A stretch of 64,000 bases of DNA, from positions 124,001-188,000 of the forward strand of contig NW_027331355.1 of assembly GCF_022965805.1 (NCBI RefSeq). The letters are read 5' to 3'. Under the pieces are notes generated by a model. That model saw nothing but the letters and a program-made list of their open reading frames with translations. It was not told the origin of the DNA and made no database searches. Each line of letters starts with the position of its first letter. Position 1 is the first letter of the stretch. The translations under genes and the position numbers were made by a program. Shown here one piece after another: positions 46,714-58,232 of this stretch. The DNA is from Primulina eburnea (lineage: Eukaryota; Streptophyta; Magnoliopsida; Lamiales; Gesneriaceae).

Positions 46714-47456
46714 TTCTCATATATTCCTACAAACGGCTCTTCAATATTGATCGCCAAATTAGGTCCACGATCGAAAGCTATGTTCTTCGCTTGGATTGCA
46801 CTAAAATCACAAACGATTTGTGCATGGAGACTGTAGCCTCCGAATTTCCGAAATCCAGAGACGGTGCAACGCGACCAAATTTTTCTTCACCTTTTTCAAA
46901 GTGGCCGAATGTTTTTCTAATAAAAACCATGAGGTGGCCGAGACTTGAAAGGAGAAAAATTGGAGAGGATTTGTGAATGAATCTTATTTATTCTTAATAC
47001 ATAATTAACCTAATAATTATTGATTCTTAATCAATAATTTAAGCAAATCCAATTTGCTTATTTGGGAAAAATTTCTTCCAAATTTTATATGACCGTGACA
47101 TGTCTTTTCAATTGGGTAAGGAATTTTGTGTAATTTTATGGAAAAAAATCTCTATTTAATTATGCCTTCTTATAGTGTATTTATAGAGTGAGATTCCTAA
47201 TCTAATTAGGACTCTATATTTTCATTATAATTAAATTCACATATAATTAATATATAATGTATTTATTAACCTTTAATAATACATGATATAATAATATCAT
47301 ATACACATATTTTATATCACCATATAAAATATATATATGTATATTAAATGAAATAACTATTATTTAATTTATAAACTAATTCTTTGGTTAATTTAATTCT
47401 AGACTCCTCTAGAATATTTATGGAAATTTGTTAATGTTAGTAGTCATCACTACTGA
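46714..47456 (-). repeat. Old copia E-family LTR (right fragment)
   Basis: It continues the LTR from 44490-44649: TCCTACAAACGGCTCTTCAA and TTAGGTCCACGATCG parallel 47680-47750. It is diverged and its far end is not clear. Confidence 0.55.
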
Positions 47457-47478
47457 AAATTATGCAAGATTAAGTTAT

Positions 47479-49463
47479 TGTTGGAACTCGGTTTTTTCGT
47501 GCCCAAAACGTAGTGGAAGTTTTAAAACTTTTATTTATTTTGACAATCAAAATATATTTTGCTTTAGGCGCTCTTATAATTTTAATAAAAACATTCATAG
47601 GATGTCAGAATTAAACATTTAGTGAATTAACTCACTTGGCTCCAACTAATCCGATATAGGCGGATCTAGCTCTTGATGAATCCCTACGAACGATCTTCAA
47701 AAAACTCTTTCTTTCAATCTCCTAATCTGGTCCACGACTGGATTATTTGTTCCTCTTCTAACTTGCACTAGAAAGTATAGAAGATCTTTTCGTAGAGATA
47801 TAACACAATTTGGTTCAAAACCTTTTGAGAGCACAAAATTGGAAGGGGTGAAAAACATTGGAAGAGCCGAAACCTTTTCTTGCAAAATACTTTGAAGGTT
47901 TCTATGAATCTTGTGAAAATCAGAATAATAATATCCTTAATTATTCTTTCGTCATCCTTTACTTAATTAATTTAATTAATTAAGTAAACTAAAGATTTTG
48001 GAGGAATTGTGGTCTTTCACTTTCGAAAATCACACAATATCAAAATTAGTGGAGGCTGTGATTTTTAGGTCAAAAATTTTAAAAAAAAAATCCATGACCT
48101 GATTACCATAATTAACATTAATGGACTTGATTAATTAATTGTGCTAGTCCAATTAGTTTAATTAATTAATCAAAGGCCATTAAGAACTTTAATTATTTAG
48201 TATGTTGGACTTGTACTCCTACAAGCCAATTAAACATACTTCCCACTATATTTAATTTAATATTTAATAAACTAAATTTTTTAGCTGAATAAATTAAATC
48301 GATTATAAATTCAACATTTGAATTTATTATTTAAATTATAAATTCAACTCGTTGAATTTTATCACCTCCAAAATTTAATATTTAATAAACCCAACTTTTG
48401 AGTTTAATAAATTAAATTATCAGATTTCATAAATTCAACTCCTTGAATTTATTCTCCCAAATTTTATAAATTCATAAATTCAAATTCTTGAATTTACTAT
48501 CTCTCCTTGAATCTATTTTCTCAAAATTTAATTATCATAAATTCAACTCCTTGAATTTACTCTATCATAATATAAATTTAACTTCTTGAATTTATTCTCT
48601 CAATGGAAACAAATGATTTAGTGCTTGTGTGACCCTCAATGGTTCAGAGATACAGCTAGCCGTGGGTTCACAACTCTTTGTGATTCAAGACATAATCCTT
48701 TATTCGGGCTTACCCTAGTTAGCCTCATTCTTTTCATCAACACCTTGATCAAGAATGTCAGAACTCATTTCTGATTGCACCCATCGGATCATGGTAAGAG
48801 CGTCTAGTATCATCGCCCCATGATCCCCTATGTATCACTGATAGTGCCTGCAAGAACCAGTCGATTATGATTAACGTATAGTACGGTTCTTTCATCTCAT
48901 ATATACTGATCGAATATGCAACTATTGGTTCATCGAGGGTTGCATATTAATTCGATAACTATGTGATAACTATAATAATGGCATCGCGTGTACTATTGGA
49001 GAACTCCTTCTCCAATGTACATCTCGTACTCTGGCCAGAGATTCCTCAAACTATTATTTCATCAGATGACATAGGATATCCACACCCGTAGGTGAGCGGT
49101 GAATCCCCGACTACAATGCACTGGCTCCTATATGTGTCGCAACTGTACCCAACCTCGCCACCTGATGACTCTCTTGGAGACGCTAAACGAGTCAAAGCAC
49201 AGTCCTAGCATATAGAGCCTCAGTGTTGTCCCGAGTCGTAAGGACTAATGGTGTACAGTCATAACCACGGACTTATCCTCTCGATGAATGATAACCACTT
49301 GGAAAGTCCGAGGGAGGGTTATTCGGTATAATCATTATATGACACAGATAAAGTATAATGAAACCATTAAAAGTTAAATTATATTAAAATAAAGATTGTT
49401 TATTACAACTGAGTTAATAAAATCCCTAGCCAACTGTTGGCTTGCAGGGCATCTACTCTAACA
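47479..49463 (-). repeat. Copia E 3' LTR
   Basis: 1985 bp from TGTTGGAACTCGG to ACTCTAACA. It is the inverted homologue of the solo LTR 44650-46708, including the AAATTCAA-TTGAATTT hairpin array (about 48310-48600). The purine-rich AAGTAGGAGAT adjoins it at 49464-49474 (minus). Confidence 0.85.
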
Positions 49464-49499
49464 ATCTCCTACTTGCCCTAGAGCGAACTACCCTTAACT

Positions 49500-50339
49500 T
49501 TAATTACATTGCTTCGCGATGCTTCTGAAACAATGGTCCTGGAAAGGGCTATGTAAGTGGATCAACAACATTATCTGCAGAGGAGACTCTTTCGACCGAT
49601 ATGTCTTCTCTTCCCACAATCTCCCGTATGATGTGGAACTTCCTCAGTACATGTTTGGTCGCTGATGAGACCTTGGTTCCTTTGCTTGCGCAATGGCACC
49701 AGTGTTGTCGCAGTAAGACGGGACTGGATCAACTCCATTAGGAATAACGCCAAACACTTGGACAAAATTCCTCATCCAAACTGCCTCTTTGGCTGCATCA
49801 GATGCAACAATGCATTCAGCTTCAGTGGTGGAATCCGCAACGGTGTCTTGCTTGGAACCTTTCCAAGAGACAGCCGCACCATATAGCATGAATACAAAAC
49901 CAGAGGTCGATTTCGAATCATCTACGTCACATTGGAAGCTAGAATCCGTGTAGCCTTCCAATTTCAATTCTCTACCCTCATAGACCATTAACAAGTTATT
50001 AGTCCTTCTCAAGTACTTAAGAATATCTTTCACGGCCTTCCAATGCATTGGACCAGGGTTTGTCTGATATCTGGTTGTAACACCTAGAGCGTAAGCAACA
50101 TCAAGACGTGTCGATATCATACCATACATGATACTACCAATGGCAGACGCATATGGAATACGGGTCATCATCTCTATCTTTCCATTAGTCTTGGGGCACA
50201 TTGCATTAGATAGAGTAACACCATGACACATTGGTAAATATCCTTTCTTGGACTCTTCCATAGAGGATCTATTTAGAATGATATCGATATAAATCGCTTG
50301 GGTGAGCCACAACATCCTTTTGATCTATCTCTGTAGATT
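49500..50339 (-). pseudogene. Copia E RNase H and end of RT, broken
   Basis: From 50315 leftward: MTRIPYASAIGSIMYGM and RPDVAYALGV-like RT end, then RNase H with EGYTDSSFQ, STTEAECIVASDAAKE and YCDNTGAIAQAKEPRSH, which carry the catalytic acidic residues. A frameshift at about 49650 throws off the last 50 residues, which continue as FHIIREIVGRED and ADNVVDPLT in another frame. Confidence 0.8.
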
Positions 50340-51010
50340 TATATTCTCAATACATAGGATGCTTCACCCATGTCTTTCATGTAGAATTTACTTACCAACC
50401 ATACTTTAGTTGATTGCAATAATCCTACATCATTCCCAATTAGCAGGATATCATCAACATAAAGTATTAGGAATGTTACTGCACTCCCAGTAACTTTCTT
50501 GTACACGCACGGTTCCTCAGGATTCTTAGCAAAACCAAACTCTTTGATAGTGCTATCAAATCTGATGTTCCAACTCTTTGACGCCTTCTTGAGACCATGT
50601 ATTGATCTCTGAAGTTTGCATACCATATGCTCACTTCCTACTGATGTGTATCCCTCAGATTGAGACATATAAATTTCTTCTTTGATGTCTCTATTGAGGA
50701 ATGCAGTCTTTACATCCATTTGCCATATCTCATTGTCGTACAATGCTGCTATGGCTAGTAGTATTCTAATGGACTTAAACATAGCAACTGGTGAAAGTTT
50801 TCCTCATAGTCAACTCCTTGCCTTTGAGTATAACTTTTTGCAACCAGTCTTGCTTTGAAGGTCAATATACCTTCCCATTTGGCCCAAACTTTCTTTTGTA
50901 GATCCATTTGTATCCTATGGGAACGATTCCCTCAGGTGGATCCACCAATGTCCAGACTTGGTTTGAATACATAGAGTCCATTTCAGACTGCATGACTTCA
51001 AGCTATTTGG
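50340..51010 (-). pseudogene. Copia E reverse transcriptase, nearly intact core
   Basis: The open stretch 50782-50339 contains QMDVKTAFLNRDIKEEIYM, LQRSIHGLKKASKSW and the catalytic LYVDDILLIGND, then ends at an in-frame TAA near 50338. A frameshift at about 50790 separates it from the upstream fingers (VDYEENF; MYTNQVWTLVDPP, about 50950). RT core residues are conserved. The protein as a whole is disrupted. Confidence 0.82.
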
Positions 51011-51039
51011 TTGAATCAGTATCAGATATTGTTTCTTTG

Positions 51040-52154
51040 AAATTCATTGGATCACATCCAACACAATGCTCATCATGACTTTGTTCATGAAGAAGCGTAT
51101 ATTTTGCATGTGGTCTAATAACCTATCAGACCTTTTAGAAGCTTGTACTTCAACTACTGGTTGTTGGAAATTAGGTTCAACTACTATATTTGAGGGAGTA
51201 TCTTGACTCTCTCCAAGTTCTATCATCTTGTATTTTCTATCTAATAGAAATTATCTTTCCAAAAAGGTGGCATTTCTCTTCCCCGAAACAAACACTTTTG
51301 CTTCATTGGGATGATAAAAATGATATCCAACAGAATTCTTTGGATATCCTACAAAGTAGCACAAAGTGGATCTACTATCCAATTTGTCTCCCACTATCTA
51401 CTTCACGTAAGCAGGACATCTCCAAATTCTCATGTAAGAAAATTTGAGAGTTTTTCCCATCCATATCTCATATGGTGTTTTATCCACTGCTTTAGTATGG
51501 ACATTATTCAACAACATTGCCGCATTTTCAAGCTCAAAGCCCCAAAACCATGTAGGCAATTCAGTGAATCCCATCATAGATCAAACCATGTCCAAAAAAG
51601 TTCGCTCACGACATTCAGAAACACCATTTAATTGTGGTGTTGCTGGTGGAGTACACTGTGAGAGAATCTCATTCTCTTTCAGATAATCCAAAATTTCAGC
51701 ACTCAAGTATTCTCCACCTCGATCAGATCGAAGTGTCTTAATACTTCTTTCTAGCTGTTTTTCTAATTCAGATATGAATTATTTGAACCTTTCAAATGCT
51801 TCAGATTTGTGTTTCATCAAATAAAATTACCAATACCTCGAATGGTCATCAGTAAAGGTAATGAAGTAGGATTGCCCATATTTTGTGCTAAATGCCTGTG
51901 TGGATCAAATCCAGTAGACCATGCACACGTTCCACGTTTCCATTAAATGAAGTCTTGGTCAATTTTCCTTTTAGACAGGACTTACAAGTAGGTAGAGAAT
52001 TTATGTCTGACAAGTCAAACATGTCTTCTCCTACTAGCTTGTGCATCCTTATTTGGAAAATATGACCTAGTCTAGCGTGCCATATTTGTGTGGGATTTGG
52101 ATCACCTAACTTTCTTTTGTTTCTTGTTGAAATCATGTTTACTTGGACATTCAC
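51040..52154 (-). pseudogene. Copia E integrase, broken
   Basis: The GAG-pre-integrase segment (IWHARLGHI, CKSCLKGKLTKTSF) lies in 52154-51888. The catalytic core is scattered in frames: LRSDRGGEYLS (about 51725) with the second Asp, and NGVSERRE (about 51610) near the Glu. A DKTPYEIWMGK stretch lies at about 51470. The 51226-51044 part is the linker to RT. Multiple frame changes. Confidence 0.75.
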
Positions 52155-52159
52155 TTATC

Positions 52160-52880
52160 ATTTTCAGAATATTTCTGGCGTATATAATTTTATGTCCAGA
52201 CTTCTTGCAATGAAATAAATATGTTCTAACTTATCTGGCTTTGTAAGCCTTTTAAGTGTCCTTCAGAGTTTGCCTCTTATTGGGATTGTTTTTCTTGTGA
52301 GGGCAGAACATTTATCTCCCTTACCTTGTGGGACATTTTTAGTCTGACGAGAGGCCTAATAGAAAAACAATAATTTCCTATTTTATGGTGATCTCATAAG
52401 TTATATGCTTATTAACTAGCTCTTCAAGGCTATCATCTATCTTATTCAAATTGAAGTTCACCATAACCCCGTCAAATTAGGATGAGAAAGACAACAAATT
52501 GATGTAATCTAGTAACTCTTAGGAATCACATATTCCAGGCCCACCACATTCTTAATAAGCCCAGTCATATGTACATCATGCTCATGGGCCAAAACCTTGT
52601 TTTGCATGCGTGTAGTCATGAGCTCCTTGAAAGTGGTGTGCATAGTTTCATGCACCATGCAACTTTTGCACGTGCATTCGAATGTCAGGAGCATTCAAAA
52701 TTTCCTCAAACTGTCCTTACAGTTCATTTGACATAGAAGCGATCATTTTACACTTTAGCTTGCATAGTATGGTCCTACCATCTTGCATGCTTTGTCAGTT
52801 TAGCATGACTGACATTATTGTGTGTCATTTTCTCTGAATTCAGAACAATTTTCCTAACCAGTCTTGAAAATTAGGTTCGG
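52160..52880 (-). pseudogene. Copia E gag fragment
   Basis: From the insertion joint leftward the reading is LTEPNFQDW (typical gag N-terminal motif), then an MASMSNELQGQFEE-like part and KLHGA, with stops. A Cys-rich knuckle segment (FHCKKSGHK) is near 52200. The codons just before LTEPNF lie at 62031-62045 on the other side of the solo LTR. Confidence 0.6.
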
Positions 52881-54059
52881 TGTAATGCCCGAGATTTTTA
52901 TCTGTTAATCTGCAATTAGTGATTGATGAGTTGAAAGGATTATGAGAGGATCAATCGGGACACCGAGAAAAGTATTTAAAAAGAAATTAAATTATGAAGT
53001 ATATTGCAGGAGATACTGCACCCGCGCCATAAACTCTACCGCACCCGCGGTCGTGTATCATAAAATGTTGGAAATTTACAGTAGCTTGAGCGCACCCGTG
53101 CCAGAAAAGCCACAGCACCCGCGGTGTTGGGGCAGAAAGTCCACCGCATCCGCGGTATAAAAACGAGCGCACCTGCGGTGAAACGTGTGTGTTGAAGAAT
53201 GAGTCACACGTCCTTTGCATGCATTGATATATATAACTGATGCAATTCCTTCAGATTCAAGGGAGGAAAACGAAGGGAATTCCCTGGAAAAGCTTCAAAG
53301 TTCCTTGAATTGGAGAAATTTGATTTACGAGCGATCCGTCCGTCTGATTGGAAATCCGACTTCAGTACTGTACTCCTATCATCACAAGCTACAACGGGAC
53401 GTAAGTTTCATTGAGTTCTATTATCATTTGAAATTGTGATATTTCAGAAATTATGATTTGGTTGATATATGATGTTCTTGACATATTAGACATTGTAGAA
53501 GTGAAACCGGACTGAAGAATAGATATTGTATGGAATTATTATGATTTTTGGAAGATATTGATTGAGATTGATATCAGATTTGTATCGTTACTGATAATGA
53601 ATTGAGAGTTAATGATTCTTATATGTTCGGGATATACTGGTCAGTATATATTTTGAATCATATCGAAGAATAGACTATATATACAATTGTTATGATTTTT
53701 TGAGTGGATATGATCGAGATTGTACAGAATTGAGATTATGATTCGTATTGATAGCGATTATGAGTTGTATTATTATATCTGTGATGTTGAGATTGACGGG
53801 GCTATCAAGACCGTATTCTTATGCCGTCGAAACATCAGTAGATTGATTTTGATAAGATTCAGTAGTGATTGAGATTGCATTGTATGTCGTTGTCATTGAT
53901 CAGATTATGTATTGATTTGAGTATTGATCAATACAGGTTTTGAATTGAGTGATACATTGACACCGTCTATTCGATATTGTCATTTCAGATTAGATATGGA
54001 CAGATTTGACTTCGAGACTTCGACTTCGTCAGATGGGAAGACAAAGGTATAAGTCAATG

Positions 54060-56936
54060 TGTAACGCCCCAAAAATTTAAAGTTCACGCGAACCATATGC
54101 ATGCAATTATTAAATTCTTTTGTATTTTTAATTAAATGTTTTACTTGCATGAATTATTTATGTGGTGCATTTTGACATGTTTAAAATATATTTTCTGCAT
54201 GGTTGCATGAAACTGTATTTTTTTTAAAAGGATATTCAAGTGACGATCGAGGAACGTAGTCCTAAGGCTGAAAAACGTAAAATGTTTTATTAAATAATTA
54301 ATTTTAATTATTTAATATAAGGATGATGGTTTTCTCATATTTTTGAAAACAAAGAATTTTGAGGTGATTTTATGCACCGAGACTAATTTTTATTGGTGTT
54401 GGATTTTCAACTAAAATTCGATCTTTTAAGCCGTCCGGCTATTTAATTCACTAAATTTTTTTTATGAAAACTTTTTTTACTTTAATTAAGTCTAGCTTGC
54501 ACTAGTGGGCTTAGTTAAATTTATTTTGGCCTTAAGCCTTTTTAAGCAATTAATTAGCATATTAAAGGGAGATTTAAACCCTAAGCTAGAAAGAAAATCA
54601 CTCCACTCACGCCTCACACACTCAGGCCGCAATTAGAATTTTCAGAAAATAGAATAAGCTCTTCCCTCGGCTGGTAGCTCTCGGCCGTGAGGAGATTAGT
54701 TTTTCTCTTCAAAGTTTGTGAGTTACAAGCCTCGGTTCTCTCCGTTCTTCGTCGCCGTCGGTATTTCGTTCATTTACGACGCAAAGGCACGCCTATATCT
54801 TCCTTTGCTCATCCATTACATCATAATATCGATTCAAATTCTGTGTGTACAAAGATCTTGAAGTTTTATTTGCAGAAATTCGTTTTTCTCATGAACATGC
54901 TATGAACTAACGATTTTTGTGTACCAAATCATGTCTTGATTGTGTTTAGGGACTGCCATGATGCCATATGATGTCTAGGTAAAGGTTTCAAGGAAAACAA
55001 ACCACCCACCATCGACAGAAATTGGAAAGGGATTAAGGAAACAGAAGCTGAACGCTACTGTCATGGCGTTCATGCTCGGTTGCACGATTTTAGGGTGAGG
55101 CCTGGACTTGGCTGGGGCCAGGACACGGCCAGGGGCGGTTCATGGTCTAGGGAGAGTCCTAGCCAAGCTAGGACTCAGAACCGAAGGGCAGGGAGGAGTC
55201 CTTGCATGCAAGGACTCCCACCCGAGAAGTTGCACCACGCTGTGCAGTCTTCGTGCGATTAGTTCGGGGCTAGGGCTCGGTCCTGGGCTCGTGGGCTGGG
55301 CTAGGAAGGTTCACTAGGGTCCCAAGTAAGGGTTCGTGGGTTGGGTTCGAGCGGTAAAGCACCGGCTGGGCTCGCACGACCATGAACATGGAGTTCATGC
55401 AAAGTGTGTTCTCGGCCAGCATGTACAGTGACTTGAGGGCCTCGTTTTTCGGCTTTGGGTGAGAGTTTTTAATGGTTTGAGGGTCCAGGAGGTTAGTTTA
55501 GGATGTTGGGCAAGTTCTGGTTCGTTATGGTCCGAGGGTAACTCGGTAAAATTAAGAGATGGCTCGGGGTCGAAGTTTAGGTGTCAAATTGAGTTTTATA
55601 ATGAAGAAAAGTTGGAAAACGGCTCACGGGGGTCGGGTCGTGATCCATAAGGGCTAAAATAATATAAAAAGACTAAATTTTGAATTTAGGAATTTTATAT
55701 TAAAGTTTGGTATTTTTCGGGATTAAAACACCGTTAAAATAATCAAGAAAAGATAATTGAAATTGTCTATTATTTAAGCTAAGTAAAATTACGAAAAAAT
55801 TCATGTAAGCTTAAATATTTATTTGGGACATATTAGAGTCAAGAAATCAAGAAAAAAAGTCTGAAACGTAAAATGTCATGATTAGGGGTAAAACGGTCTT
55901 TTTACACCTAAAATTAGTAAAGGTCATGGCAGTGCCCTAAATGCTGTTTTTATGATATTATGTTCATTGTTAAATGCTTATGAAATGTTCATGATTTATT
56001 TATGATTTATTTTAAATGTCCATGTAATTTTATAATTAAAATTGACATTTAAAATACATGGTGCATGCTTGGTTTCAAATAAAAATATATTCATGCATAA
56101 TTTTATAAGGTGATGAAAACATGAAAATATTGATGAAAGTGAAGTAATTGTGACTATGAGGAATTCAGGATTTGAGGTTATGATCAAGATTAGGCCAAGG
56201 CTCAGTTGACGATCTTGTGTCGCTGATGTCCCCGCCGCCCAGTACTGTGGTTTCAAGTAGATGGTACCATCGTCATGTCATGTCACGTCAGGAAAGTCAC
56301 AATTAACGATCTGAATTCAATCAAGGAAAAGATAAAGTTATGATCATGAAAAGAATCACGTCATGCTATTATGTCATGTTATCATGTCATGTTATGATCA
56401 AGGAAAAGGTAAAGGTAAGGTTCATGTCATGCATATCACGAAAAGATTATTTTACGTAAAAGTATTTTCACTGTTGCATGGGATTTTATATCTATTAGTC
56501 GTTACAAAGATTTAGTGTGTTGAGTCTTTAGACTCACTAGGTGTGATGGATGCAGGTGAGGGTGGGGGAGGACTTGACGCATGAGACGACTGGACTGAAG
56601 GTGCACACAACCCGAGGACCAGCGCTTCTACTATTTTCCGCACTCATGATTATGGATTATGATTTTACGTTAAAAGATTTCTAAAATCATTTATTTATGC
56701 TTTAGAGTGGTTTTGGAGAGGGGGTATGTTTCATGATTATTGTTTTTTAGGTTTGGTAACTCATGCGATGATTTTATCCTTCATGTCTATTCACTTGATT
56801 TTAAAATGCTAGCTAGCGAACGTTCTAGATCATGGGCAAAATATTTTATTAAAATATTTTCATGGGCGGTCCGAATTTTTTAAAAAAAAAAAAAAATTCC
56901 TAGTACATTTTAAACACAAGAACACGGGACGTTTCA
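54060..56936 (+). repeat. LARD 5' LTR
   Basis: TGTAACGCCCC to GACGTTTCA. A GC-rich core around 55080-55400 carries two near-perfect hairpins (55154-55176 and 55195-55218). The GATGTCCCCGCCGCCCAGTA block is at about 56226 and the palindrome at 56521-56536. The small ORFs (for example 55080-55262) recur identically in the 3' LTR and are LTR DNA, not genes. Confidence 0.88.
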
Positions 56937-58232
56937 GTTGGTATCAGAGCCAATGGTTCTGTAAAGGGTTGTGCCACCATCAGCGCCGGGAAGATCAGTC
57001 GTCAAGCCTCAAAGTTGTAAGTTTACATGCTTTATATGATTTTATGATGTTACCTACACGTCTACATGATCTATATGTTTAAGCTACATGTGCATACACG
57101 TTTTGAAGTGAATGACGTTGGTGTTTAAGGTTGCATGGTAAACGATTTTCATCCTGCATAGTTGCATGACTTTGTTATGCTAAAAGATTATATGCTTCAT
57201 GATTTTTATACGTGTTACGTTGCGGAATAAAAAATTATTTTATGTTAACGCATGTTGGTTTGTGGTGGAATTGGACTATGTGATTTTTGGATTTTAGTAT
57301 TGACGTTCTACTTTGTTGGGCTATAAGTTGATCATGAACATTATGAATGATTTTTGGGACACGTATATTTTCTAAGAAAATATTTACGATTCATGGTTAT
57401 TAGTTGAATTAATTTTGGGAATTACTCATAAGTAATAATTATTCGAAAAATGCGATTATCTCGGGAAGTAAGAAAATGTATAAATTGTGATTTTTAGTTT
57501 GATGAAAGGTAAGATGGATTATGAGAATTGATTTTTGGGTAAATAAGTTTAAAAATTTTGAAATTATGTTATGGGAAACTGTAGAAGGAAACTTAAGAAT
57601 GCCAAAAACTTATGGGATTAATTGTAGGATTTTCGAAAATAAAGCACCTATTGGGTAATTTTTGAGGAAATTAAGAAATAAATTTGCAATTATTAAGGAA
57701 TTTGGGGACTAGTTTGGCATTAAGCGATAATTAAATGGTCTAAATGATAAGAATTTTTAGGATTTAGACTTTTAAGAATATTTAGAACCGTGGGACATCT
57801 TGGGTTATAATGTTATACGGAATGTTAATCAAGGGTTTCTAAGAATAAATCAATATTAGGCTTGAAAATCTAAGCGTCAACGGATTCGTTTGGAATTTTA
57901 AGATTGAAATATGATAAATTGATGAACATTTTGGGTATAAAATAAGGAAAATAATATACGATAAGTTTGGTTATCCATCTTTTATTAATGGGAATTTTAA
58001 GAAAAATGGAAATTCGAGGGTATAATAGTATAACATTAAGTAATTATGGGTCTTTTTAAGTTGCCATTTGCAAATAAGGATTTAGAAAGGAATAGTTATT
58101 CTAGAATTTAAGTTTTATCAGAGTAAGCGCAGCAGAAGCGTGGGTTTTTGAAATATTAGAACTAAATCTAAACTTTGGGTTATTAAGGATAAGCGAATTT
58201 CGAGGACTAAATTCAATTTAAGGGGGGAAGAT
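56937..58232 (+). other. LARD internal domain
   Basis: AT-rich, non-coding, collinear with 6231-7461. Both copies share the primer-site region, a GCGCCGG(G/A)AAGATCAGTCG block and the polypurine tract. Conservation of the two ends points to packaging or priming functions. Confidence 0.8.

Noticed and set aside
55080..55317. Two overlapping ORFs repeated exactly at 59253-59490
   Set aside because: Exact repetition is explained by the two near-identical LARD LTRs. No domain and no conservation with the older LARD LTR.
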